From the NCBI GenBank assembly GCA_016206485.1, contig JACQRL010000217.1, positions 1 through 33,726 of the forward strand: DNA of 33,726 bases, written 5' to 3'. The notes under the pieces were generated by a model that did no database searches, was not told where the DNA came from, and worked only from the letters and a program-made list of their open reading frames with translations. Shown here piece by piece: positions 1 through 8,406 of the stretch. The translations under genes were made by a program, and so were the position numbers. This stretch comes from Planctomycetota bacterium. Lineage in GTDB: Bacteria > Planctomycetota > MHYJ01 > JACQRL01 > SBBU01. The first letter of the stretch is position 1; every line of letters starts with the position of its first letter.

Positions 1-487
1 AAAGTTGCCCGCGCAAAAGTCCCGGACGGGACATGAATAAGCTTCTGTTTTTTCGTTGTATTCAAGTTGATAACTTGTAGATCATTTACTTTGACTTGTG
101 AGAAACCAGTAGGATTTTCTGTATTATCTATTCCACCAGTTTCAGATTTAATTATTGATTTAAGATCACCCAATTTAATCACATCATCTTCAAATTGTTT
201 ATCTTGAATTTTTTTATAATCATTTGATTGAAGATTTATATCCTTCAGCTGTTCTTCGAGCATACTTATTCTCTGTTGAAGACTTTCCACTTCTGCATCT
301 TCTGTTTTTCTCAATGCGAGAGCAAGTTTTTTAAAATCGTCAAATGAATCAACCTGAAAATCCTGCGCTATATTATTTGAGTTTTGTGTTGAATTTGATT
401 CACACTTCGCAATTATTCCGACAATCAACAAAAGTACAATAGGCACCAATAACAACAAAATAAATCCAACGAACTTCCCTTTTATCA
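1..487 (-). CDS. traB: TraB/VirB10-like conjugation protein, N-terminal part (truncated at window edge)
   Basis: Reverse-strand reading from ATG at 487: MIKGKFVGFILLLLVPIVLLLIVGIIAKCES..., then a coiled-coil segment and HVPSGTFARAT, which resembles the start of the TraB periplasmic domain. Lies directly downstream of a TraK-like gene. Open at the left edge. Confidence 0.7.
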
Positions 488-1171
488 TCTGTAAAATACA
501 CAAAAAACATATCCTTTTTGACCTGGTGGCAATTGATATGTAGTCGTTCCAACCAAAAGAAGACCATCACTTCTAAATCTAGTTACGTCAATTTCATATG
601 ATGATTTACTGTGATTTTCAACTCTTAGTATATAACCAAGATAGAATCCATAAGTATATGAATAAAGAGCGTAAAATTTGATTCCGTCCATCTCATACAA
701 AGGATCATTCGAATATCTTATTACCTTTGCGCCGTCTAGTACTACTCCCATTCTCATTGCCTTGACCAACTCAACAGCAGTAATCTTGATCTGTGGTTGC
801 TTCTGAGCGAATTCAATTTTCACTGAAAGATCTGGCTTCTCTTTAACACTCTCAATATAAAGTCTATAAAGTTTATCGGAGCTCCCAATAACATCGAAAA
901 AACCCGATTTATCTAATAAAAGTCTAAGAAATAATCTGTTGCCTTTGGCGACAACTGACAGCTCATCACTTGCCCATCCACTTACAACCGTTTGCAATGA
1001 ATTTTCTGGAAACTCTATAACTGTACTCGAATTCGATGATGAATCACAAATCAATTTAATCATAATCGCCTGGTTAGAATCAGTGTATAAAGTAATTCTG
1101 GCATTATCTTGTTTGTTTGTTTCTTGTTGCTGTCCAGTTAAAAGTAAAAATAGTAATACAAATATTATCAT
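485..1171 (-). CDS. traK: TraK-like (VirB9/secretin-like) F-type conjugation protein
   Basis: N-terminal hydrophobic segment, VSGWASDELSVVAKGNRLFLRLLL, ELVKAMRMGVVLDGAKV, and a C-terminal YILRVENHSKSSYEIDVTRFRSDGLLLVGTTTYQLPPGQKGYVFCVFYR typical of the TraK C-domain. Position next to the TraB-like gene agrees. Confidence 0.65.
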   Translation of the reverse strand: MIIFVLLFLLLTGQQQETNKQDNARITLYTDSNQAIMIKLICDSSSNSSTVIEFPENSLQTVVSGWASDELSVVAKGNRLFLRLLLDKSGFFDVIGSSDKLYRLYIESVKEKPDLSVKIEFAQKQPQIKITAVELVKAMRMGVVLDGAKVIRYSNDPLYEMDGIKFYALYSYTYGFYLGYILRVENHSKSSYEIDVTRFRSDGLLLVGTTTYQLPPGQKGYVFCVFYR

Positions 1172-1800
1172 GGGAGCCTCTTAAACTTTTCAATTTCAGT
1201 GGTTAAATCTTGAATAGAAACTGCGCCACGAAGTATTTTGAAGTTCGTATTTTTTGAAAGCATGAGAGTAGGAAATACATCTATTAATGGATTCCTCTCT
1301 CCATTTATAAACTTAATATCAACACCTTCTGTATTTAATGATTGTAAATTTCGCTTCATCTCTTCACAAAATCTACACCCTTCCTTCACATATACTTTTA
1401 AAGATATTAATACACCAGACTGAACATACTCTGGACTCAAAACAAATGCGACAATTACAAATAAAGGAGCTAAAGTTTTAACCAAAATAAGTTTATAAAC
1501 TTGCAAACACATACAGAGTATGACATTGACTAATAATGTCGCTAGGCAATAAATGCAAATGAATGTACTTGCAATCGCAAATATAGACAACGATAAATGT
1601 ACACAAAAAGCCAGTGCAATAAAATATTCTATCTTAATCTTTTTATAGTTCATGATGAGAAGAGCTCCATAGAAAAGCAATCCCGCAAATGCCAGGTGGT
1701 TATAAAATCCCGAGGTACAGCTTTTGCATCCAGATAGTAATTTCAATGTAATGATTATTATCTGAGCAAAAAGTAGAAGAAGAATAAAATTTGCTCTCAT
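1168..1800 (-). CDS. VKOR-like membrane protein with C-terminal thioredoxin-like domain (disulfide oxidase)
   Basis: Start set at ATG 1800 (MRANFILLLL...). Several TM segments, CKSC after TM1, FICIYCLATL in a later TM, then KVYVKEGCRFCEEMKRNL (CxxC) and VFPTLML (cis-Pro). Confidence 0.6.
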   Translation of the reverse strand: MRANFILLLLFAQIIIITLKLLSGCKSCTSGFYNHLAFAGLLFYGALLIMNYKKIKIEYFIALAFCVHLSLSIFAIASTFICIYCLATLLVNVILCMCLQVYKLILVKTLAPLFVIVAFVLSPEYVQSGVLISLKVYVKEGCRFCEEMKRNLQSLNTEGVDIKFINGERNPLIDVFPTLMLSKNTNFKILRGAVSIQDLTTEIEKFKRLP

Positions 1801-1801
1801 T

Positions 1802-2122
1802 TTATTTCCCCATACCTGCTTTAACAGCATTTCCAAAATCAATACCGAAAAGCGCTTGAACTGCTGAAGGCAGGACTGCAAGAACTATCGCAGCTCCTAT
1901 ACACATAACCGCGAAGTCCCATTCCCCTTTTTTAATTCCCCTTCCAACTCCATACAAACCACAAAAGAGACTTAGAATGGGGAAAACCCATTTTACGATT
2001 ATGTTAACAACAGACCCAAAAAGCATCTGAGCGCTTTTATCAGTGTTTGATTCTGCCTGCCCAAAAACTTGACCAGACAAACTTAATACAATAAGAAAAA
2101 CGAGAAAAAGTTTTTTACACAT
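1802..2122 (-). CDS. Pilin-like / TrbC-VirB2-like small membrane protein
   Basis: Signal peptide followed by two hydrophobic segments, 106 aa, first gene of the tra-like operon. Good Shine-Dalgarno (ACAGGAGGCC) upstream of ATG. Confidence 0.5.
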   Translation of the reverse strand: MCKKLFLVFLIVLSLSGQVFGQAESNTDKSAQMLFGSVVNIIVKWVFPILSLFCGLYGVGRGIKKGEWDFAVMCIGAAIVLAVLPSAVQALFGIDFGNAVKAGMGK

Positions 2123-2194
2123 AACATGGCCTCCTGTAAATATTTCAGATACTTTGAAAAAAGTGAAAGAAATTCTTAAAAAGATCCGACCTAG

Positions 2195-2212
2195 TTTCTA
2201 GACTACTAGACA
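2195..2212. promoter_or_regulatory. Imperfect dyad TTTCTAG-ACTA-CTAGACA, candidate LexA operator
   Basis: 7-4-7 dyad with one mismatch overlapping the -35-like TAGACT (2199-2204) and the 17 nt spacer before TATACT (2222-2227), upstream of an operon that encodes LexA. Confidence 0.5.
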
Positions 2213-2227
2213 TTTGTATAGTATACT
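2199..2227 (+). promoter_or_regulatory. Predicted promoter TAGACT-N17-TATACT of the SOS operon
   Basis: Near-consensus -10 with optimal spacing. The -10 ends 7 nt before ATG 2235. Confidence 0.55.
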
Positions 2228-2234
2228 GTGATCT

Positions 2235-2474
2235 ATGAATCAATGCATAACAGCATCTGTTACGTTCAAGAAAGGTGAACTAATCCCCAATTGGTTCACA
2301 TACGCTGGTGAACAACATAAAATCGATCGAATTTTGTTCAGATGGAAAAAGAAAGAGGGGCATGAAACAATCTTCTACTTTGCTGTAGAGGCAGATTCTA
2401 CCCCCTACTCTCTTTCATTTTCAACCAGAAACATGTCATGGTATATAGAACAAGAGGAAGCGTGTGAACAATAA
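2235..2474 (+). CDS. Small protein (79 aa) preceding a Y-family polymerase
   Basis: Complete ORF overlapping the next CDS start by 11 nt. The pattern (..F.Y.GE.HKIDRILFRWKK....YF.VEAD...Y.L.F....WYIEQE) looks like small proteins linked to Y-family polymerases (possibly DUF6504-like; not verified). Confidence 0.65.
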   Translation: MNQCITASVTFKKGELIPNWFTYAGEQHKIDRILFRWKKKEGHETIFYFAVEADSTPYSLSFSTRNMSWYIEQEEACEQ

Positions 2475-3702
2475 TTCACTTTCGAAAATCTTATTTCATA
2501 TAGATATGGATGCATACTTTGCAGCATGCGAGATAGCAAGTCGCCCTTACCTTAAAGGTAAACCTCTTGTCGTAACAAATCATTACAGACACATCGTGCT
2601 CACAGCAAGCTATGAAGCAAGGGCGTTTGGAATAAAAACAGGAATGCCGCTGTATCGTGCACAACAACTATGCAAGACACTCAAAATAGTATTCGCTGAC
2701 CCAGACAAATACATTTCAACTACAGGTAGTATTCATGAGCTGTTGTTAACGATCACCGATCGGTTCGAACCACTATCAATTGATGAAGTTATTATGGATG
2801 TTACACAAGTATCAAGTAATTACTGCGACGCTGCTAAACTTGCCTACAAAATAAAGTTTGAAGTAAAAAAACAAATCGGGGTGACGTGTTCGATTGGGAT
2901 ATCTCCATCACGATCAATATCTAAGTATGCTTCCGGTGTTAACAAGCCAGATGGACTTCATGTAATTAGTAAAAATAACTTTTGGAATGAGCTTAAAAAT
3001 ATTCCTGCATCTGAGATAGCTGGAATTGGCTCATCGACAAAATTACTATTAAAAAGTGTAGGCGTATATACATGTATCGATCTGCATAAATGTCGAATAG
3101 AGATACTTCTCAAACTCTTTGGACAAAACGCATTTCATTTGAAGTCTTTGATTCTGAATGATGCGGTCAAAACTTTCTATGACAGGGAAGCTGCAAAATC
3201 AATAAGCTCATCTCACACTCTGATAAAAGATACTGATAACATTGAAATTCTCACATCATTTCTAGAATTTCTTGTTTGGAAGGTATCAGATAAACTAAAA
3301 ATGGAGGGTCTTACAGCTACAGAAGTTTCTTTGTCAATAAGATATGAAGATTTCACGCATTCTAATCATTCAACAACGCTGAAAGAACCTGTTAACTCCA
3401 CTTCCATGCTTTATAATATAGGAAAGGCCATACTCTCCTTTTATTTACCATTAAAAAAGAAAGTACGGCTATTATGCTTCAGAGTTAAATGTATAGAACC
3501 TCGATACAAGCAGCTTACATTTTTAAATATGCAAAAAAGCTCTAGATTTGAAGTAGCATGCCAAAAAATAAACAGGAAATACGGAAACTTCACTGTAAAA
3601 CCAGCCATGGTTATGCTTTTTGAGGCCTTTGGTAAGCCAGAAAAAGTGATCCCCCCTGTTTTTACGGATATATATGGAAAAACTTACAGAGCAACAAGGT
3701 AA
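2464..3702 (+). CDS. dinB: Y-family DNA polymerase (Pol IV-like)
   Basis: KILFHIDMDAYFAACEIASRPYLKGKPLVV, TASYEARAFGIKTGMPLYRAQQLCK, PLSIDEVIMDVT, GVTCSIGISPSRSISKYAS: classic Y-family motifs. GTG start. Confidence 0.93.
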   Translation: MNNNSLSKILFHIDMDAYFAACEIASRPYLKGKPLVVTNHYRHIVLTASYEARAFGIKTGMPLYRAQQLCKTLKIVFADPDKYISTTGSIHELLLTITDRFEPLSIDEVIMDVTQVSSNYCDAAKLAYKIKFEVKKQIGVTCSIGISPSRSISKYASGVNKPDGLHVISKNNFWNELKNIPASEIAGIGSSTKLLLKSVGVYTCIDLHKCRIEILLKLFGQNAFHLKSLILNDAVKTFYDREAAKSISSSHTLIKDTDNIEILTSFLEFLVWKVSDKLKMEGLTATEVSLSIRYEDFTHSNHSTTLKEPVNSTSMLYNIGKAILSFYLPLKKKVRLLCFRVKCIEPRYKQLTFLNMQKSSRFEVACQKINRKYGNFTVKPAMVMLFEAFGKPEKVIPPVFTDIYGKTYRATR

Positions 3703-4249
3703 GATACTTAGATTTATAAAACAATTCATCGAAACATACGAGATTTCACCTAGTATTCGGGAAATTTCAGAAAAATTTGGGTTTAGGTCGACAAAAGCAG
3801 TTCAGGATCACCTTGCGGCAATTGAGCGAAAAGGTTATCTGAAAATGTTGAAGAAAAAAGCCAGAGGTATTCAGATTATAAAACATGGAATTCCGTTACT
3901 AGGATATATACAGGCTGGAGTTCCAACCGCAGAAGACTTCAGCTTAGACGACTACATAAACATAGAATCAGCTGAAAATATATTCGCTCTCAGAGTAAAA
4001 GGAGATTCAATGCAAGATGCGGGAATAATAGAAGGGGATTTATTATTAGCAGTCAAAGATCCAAAAGTGATAAAAAATTATGATCTGGTTATAGCTCAGC
4101 TCAACAATGAATATACCGTTAAATATTTTAAAAAAGAGAGCGGAAAGGCGTGGCTTATCCCGGCAAATAAAAAGTACAATAAAATAGAGATCAAAGATGA
4201 CATTATTATAATCGGGAAAGTCCTGTCTGTTGTAAGACAGTACAAATAA
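3674..4249 (+). CDS. lexA: LexA SOS repressor
   Basis: N-terminal wHTH (LTEQQGKILRFIKQFIETYEISPSIREISEKFGF), Ala-Gly cleavage site (YIQAGVP), Ser (KGDSM) and Lys (EYTVKYF) catalytic residues. Start lies inside the polymerase 3' end. Confidence 0.93.
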   Translation: MEKLTEQQGKILRFIKQFIETYEISPSIREISEKFGFRSTKAVQDHLAAIERKGYLKMLKKKARGIQIIKHGIPLLGYIQAGVPTAEDFSLDDYINIESAENIFALRVKGDSMQDAGIIEGDLLLAVKDPKVIKNYDLVIAQLNNEYTVKYFKKESGKAWLIPANKKYNKIEIKDDIIIIGKVLSVVRQYK

Positions 4250-4250
4250 T

Positions 4251-4326
4251 CGGGGCGTAGCTCAGCCTGGTTTAGAGCGCTTGGTTCGGGACCAAGAGGT
4301 CCAGGGTTCAAATCCCTGCACCCCGA
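4251..4326 (+). tRNA. tRNA-Pro (anticodon CGG)
   Basis: Cloverleaf read by eye: acceptor CGGGGCG/CACCCCG (one C6-A67 mismatch), D-arm GCTC/GAGC, anticodon stem CTTGG-TTCGGGA-CCAAG, T-arm CAGGG-TTCAAAT-CCCTG, discriminator A. CCA not encoded. Confidence 0.93.
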
Positions 4327-7181
4327 TTCTTATGCCACCAAATTTTGACAATACATAAAATCATAATGAGCAATACCAGTGAAGTTACACTAAGGTTATG
4401 AGGACTTTTTATTTCCGTGATTCTTGTTGAACCAAAACAAGGTTCAGGTTTTTTCTTAGTTCTGGAAAAACTCTGTTGAGGTGAGCTTGGATTCGGATTT
4501 AAATTTGAGTTTGCAGGAGGAGGAGGATCAGGAAAAAAAACAGGGGGTGTAGGGACTTTCGGATTTGCTCCCTCCTCAAACGTGGTTGCAGAGACAGGTC
4601 CTGCTTCCGGCGAACAATTACCAGAAGAAAAGCCCTGAATTGTATAAAAGTATGTTGTGTCTGGAAGTAGACCACTATCTACATAATTGATATTACTTCC
4701 GGCAATTTGTGAAACTACTTCATAACTCCCATTTATTGTTCCAGATCGCTTTATAGTGTAGGAAGTAATTCCACTTTGTAATTCCCATTGAATTTGAATT
4801 TCGCTATCAGATAATGGAGTTAATTCTAAATTAGCCGGCGGAGGCAAAGTTCCAGCAGCAGTTACATTTACTGTAGAAGTGTTTGAAGGAACTGAATAGA
4901 TTGTCCCTGATGATGAGTTTAAAAATGCCTTTATTCTGTATGAAACTGCGGTTGTCGTACAAGAAGGAGTTGGTGGGATGTTAGTTGTAGAAGATGATGA
5001 GGCAGTTCCGTTTATAGTCGTTATAACTTGAAACGATCCAGACCCTATTTTTCTTTCAATTACAAAGCCATTTGCGTTGGCAGAGTATGGAGACCATGAC
5101 AGCTGGATATTCGATGCATTCAGCGTTGCCTGAAAATTCTGTGGAGGAGGTACAACGGGAGATGCGCCCGGATCAGGCAACGTGACAGTAGTGCCTTGCA
5201 CCCAAGAAGAATATACGGGATCGTGAATAGCTCTCACTCTCCAAAAGTAAGTTGATTCCGGTTGCAGCTCATTAATAATAATTTGATAAAGAAATAATGG
5301 GTCGTTGACATATTCCGTACTTTCATCAGAAAAAATAATAGATCCAAATGATTCATCTTCTGATAATTCCACGCCGAATGAGGATGGTGTCTGTAGCGAA
5401 GCTCCTACTTCAGAATAATCCCAATGCCAACTGATTCTCACATGATTTGGCCCTGTACTAATACTAATATTTTCCGGCGGGAAAAGAGCATTAGTCTCTA
5501 TTTCCACTGAGATTTCACCTGACGGGATAGAATATGAAATTAAAGCTTCACCAGAAACTTCAACTTCCGAAACTGTTATTACTCTATATAAAATTTCCTG
5601 AGTTGTCAATCCAGGTATTATAGTCGACAGATCATCCGTAAATACTGAAGCACTAGGAGATGAACTATTTAATACCCCTATCTGCGCGTAACTTTCACCA
5701 TAATTGATACTTCTTTCAAATATATAAGAACTCACAGAAAGAGTTGAATTCGGTGTGAATTCTAGTGTAACTTGTTGTGAACTGCTGTCATATAAACCTT
5801 GAATTTCATTTAATGGATTCGGTCTGAATACAGCCAAGCTCTGATTAGTTACGATCTGGCACGATATACCACCAAAATATGAAAAAACTGCTATTACATC
5901 ATCAAATGATTGGATCAACGAAATTAATACCTCAGCATCACCTGAAATTGCAATTCCCATTCCATCCACTGGGTCAATTACTACTGATCCATCTGTACCA
6001 ACCAAAGTGCAATAAATATCAGCATTTTCATCTTCATTTCGATAATCTGTCCAGAAAACAAAGAAAACTGCACCGTTAAATTTGATCAAAGGAGCAGTTT
6101 GAACACCGATTGCAGAACAGATAGTAGCAGCTGGGGGGAGTGACAAATCGGGGTCCAAAGATGATTCTATCTTTTGAACAGCAATATCGCTATTGCTATC
6201 GAAGGCTATGAAAAGCTCATCATTTTTCAGTGCAATGCTTGGGTGATGCTGTCCATCATCACTTGATAAACCTATATTAGTCGAATAAATTTTCGAACCA
6301 GTGTAATCATATTTTACAGCAACAATATCAGCATCACCACCGGAATCAGTTTCGTATGCTAAATAGATTCCTTGTTCACCAGAAATGATGTCGTAATTGG
6401 TTTCATCACTAGTATTTGGTCCTGTTACATTAATTCCATTAGTTGCATCGAAATTTGGATTAACAATCCCATTTTCATCAAAAACAGTAAAAAAAATATC
6501 TTTAGTGGGTGCCCCATTGTCACTCTCCCACGAGGAAATAAAATGATTATTGCTAAAAGTATTACTGATGAGTCGTAAGCTATCCTTATTGCCAGGATCA
6601 TTTGAGAGGATTTTTATCCATCCAACATCACCGCTACTCATGACTGAAAGTGCGACAACCTCGGTATTTGGTGAGGTCACACGTTTTCTTTTACAAACAA
6701 TCACGACATCAAACAATTGGTTTAATCTGGATGCGATAATGGGATCGGAGTAATTATAGTCGGGATCGGGAGATAAAACTCTTTCCCACGCTTTTGATTC
6801 CAGTGAGATATCATATCTGGAAATTATTATTGAATCTACCCCATCAACACGGGACTTCCAGCAGAACACCATCCCACCCGGAACCATGCAGACACCGGGA
6901 ATATCAGATGGTCCTGAGTAAGTTCCCAGCAAGAGATTTTCATCAAAAGGCATTAATTGAGATGTATATAGAATTCTTCTTGAAAAAAATCTACTATCTG
7001 CCCCAGTAAAATTTGATCCCACAACAACTGCTCCCTGGAAATTATCTGATATTGCATTATGAGCGGTAACTTCATTTATTATGCCAAAATTGAAAATTGG
7101 ATCTGAAATATTCCATTCAGGTTCACTTACAGTCAAAAGAAAATACGCTACAACATAAAGCAAAATCAGGTTTCTTTTCAT
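4308..7181 (-). CDS. Large secreted protein with fibronectin type III domains and C-terminal TM/sorting-like tail
   Basis: N-terminal signal peptide; at least three FN3-like repeats (PPPQNFQATLNASNIQLSWSP..., PPPANLELTPLSDSEIQIQWEL..., DTTYFYTIQGF); proline-rich linker; Cys followed by TM and a basic tail at the C-terminus. Confidence 0.85.
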   Translation of the reverse strand: MKRNLILLYVVAYFLLTVSEPEWNISDPIFNFGIINEVTAHNAISDNFQGAVVVGSNFTGADSRFFSRRILYTSQLMPFDENLLLGTYSGPSDIPGVCMVPGGMVFCWKSRVDGVDSIIISRYDISLESKAWERVLSPDPDYNYSDPIIASRLNQLFDVVIVCKRKRVTSPNTEVVALSVMSSGDVGWIKILSNDPGNKDSLRLISNTFSNNHFISSWESDNGAPTKDIFFTVFDENGIVNPNFDATNGINVTGPNTSDETNYDIISGEQGIYLAYETDSGGDADIVAVKYDYTGSKIYSTNIGLSSDDGQHHPSIALKNDELFIAFDSNSDIAVQKIESSLDPDLSLPPAATICSAIGVQTAPLIKFNGAVFFVFWTDYRNEDENADIYCTLVGTDGSVVIDPVDGMGIAISGDAEVLISLIQSFDDVIAVFSYFGGISCQIVTNQSLAVFRPNPLNEIQGLYDSSSQQVTLEFTPNSTLSVSSYIFERSINYGESYAQIGVLNSSSPSASVFTDDLSTIIPGLTTQEILYRVITVSEVEVSGEALISYSIPSGEISVEIETNALFPPENISISTGPNHVRISWHWDYSEVGASLQTPSSFGVELSEDESFGSIIFSDESTEYVNDPLFLYQIIINELQPESTYFWRVRAIHDPVYSSWVQGTTVTLPDPGASPVVPPPQNFQATLNASNIQLSWSPYSANANGFVIERKIGSGSFQVITTINGTASSSSTTNIPPTPSCTTTAVSYRIKAFLNSSSGTIYSVPSNTSTVNVTAAGTLPPPANLELTPLSDSEIQIQWELQSGITSYTIKRSGTINGSYEVVSQIAGSNINYVDSGLLPDTTYFYTIQGFSSGNCSPEAGPVSATTFEEGANPKVPTPPVFFPDPPPPANSNLNPNPSSPQQSFSRTKKKPEPCFGSTRITEIKSPHNLSVTSLVLLIMILCIVKIWWHKNRGAGI

Positions 7182-7311
7182 GGCTTTACTGAAATAATCA
7201 AAATTTAAGCAAGATAGTTTAAATCTATTACTACCTATGAGCTATCTGATTCAGTTTAAAATGTAAATAAAGCCTTTATAGATGTATTTCCTAAGATATA
7301 CTTTCGTCAAT

Positions 7312-8397
7312 ATGCCTAATACTATTGTGTCAAGCAAACTTGAAGAAATTAATGAAAAGGTGATAAATGGAGAGCGTATATCCGATGAAGATGTTGATAT
7401 TTTATTTAAATCAACCGATCTTGTTACTCTTGGGAAAATGGCTGATGCTGTCAGAAACAGAATTCACCAAAACAGTAAAACAGTCACATATATAGTAGAT
7501 CGTAATATCAACTATACAAATGTATGCGTTGCTTATTGTGATTTTTGCGCGTTTTACCGCCCTCCTAAACATTCAGAAGGATATGTTTTGTCAAAAGATG
7601 CATTAGCTAAGAAGATTGTAGAGCTTAAAGAAATCGGCGGAATACAAATACTTTTGCAGGGAGGACATAACCCCGACCTTAAACTTGAATGGTATGAAGA
7701 CCTTCTTTTTTGGATCAAGCATAATTTTGACATTCACATTCACGGGTTCTCTCCTCCAGAAATTGTACACTTTGCAAAACTAAACAGGCTTCCAGTTTCT
7801 GAAGTATTGACCAGGCTAAAAAAAGCCGGGCTTGATTCATTGCCGGGCGGTGGGGCGGAAATACTAGGTAATCAGATTCGTAAAGAGCTTGCGAGAAACC
7901 GTGCCTCAGCAGATGAATGGATCGATGTAATGAGAGCATGGCACAAGCTTGGTGGTAAATCATCATCAACAATGGTTATAGGACACATTGAATCAATCAA
8001 AGACAGAATCGAACATCTCAACAGACTAAGACAGATTCAGGATGAAACCGGCGGATTTACAGCATTTATTTTGTGGACAATGCAAACAACCAACACTGGA
8101 TTAAAACATATTCCTACACTTGGTTCTTATGAATATCTTAAAACTCTTGCAATTTCCAGGATTTATCTCGATAACATTGAAAATTTTCAATCTTCATGGG
8201 TAACGCAGGGAATGCAGATTGGCCAGATTGCATTGAAATTTGGGTGTAATGATATGGGTTCTGTTATGATGGAAGAAAATGTAGTTTCAAGTGCAGGTAC
8301 GACATTCAGAACAAGTGAAAAAGAACTCAGACAATTAATAACTGAGTGCGGTTATATCCCAAAAAAAAGAAATTACTATTACAAAGTCATTGAATAA
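7312..8397 (+). CDS. mqnC: Cyclic dehypoxanthinyl futalosine synthase (radical SAM, menaquinone futalosine pathway)
   Basis: NYTNVCVAYCDFCAFYR radical-SAM cluster motif, LLLQGGHNPDLKLEWYEDL, LDSLPGGGAEIL, DETGGFTAFILW. ATG at 7312 preferred over 7282 because TATACT ends 9 nt upstream of it. Confidence 0.88.
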   Translation: MPNTIVSSKLEEINEKVINGERISDEDVDILFKSTDLVTLGKMADAVRNRIHQNSKTVTYIVDRNINYTNVCVAYCDFCAFYRPPKHSEGYVLSKDALAKKIVELKEIGGIQILLQGGHNPDLKLEWYEDLLFWIKHNFDIHIHGFSPPEIVHFAKLNRLPVSEVLTRLKKAGLDSLPGGGAEILGNQIRKELARNRASADEWIDVMRAWHKLGGKSSSTMVIGHIESIKDRIEHLNRLRQIQDETGGFTAFILWTMQTTNTGLKHIPTLGSYEYLKTLAISRIYLDNIENFQSSWVTQGMQIGQIALKFGCNDMGSVMMEENVVSSAGTTFRTSEKELRQLITECGYIPKKRNYYYKVIE

Positions 8398-8406
8398 ACC
8401 CCGTTA

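Noticed and set aside
3674-4249. UmuD-like protein paired with a UmuC-like polymerase
   Set aside because: The protein has a complete N-terminal LexA DNA-binding domain, so LexA is the better call.
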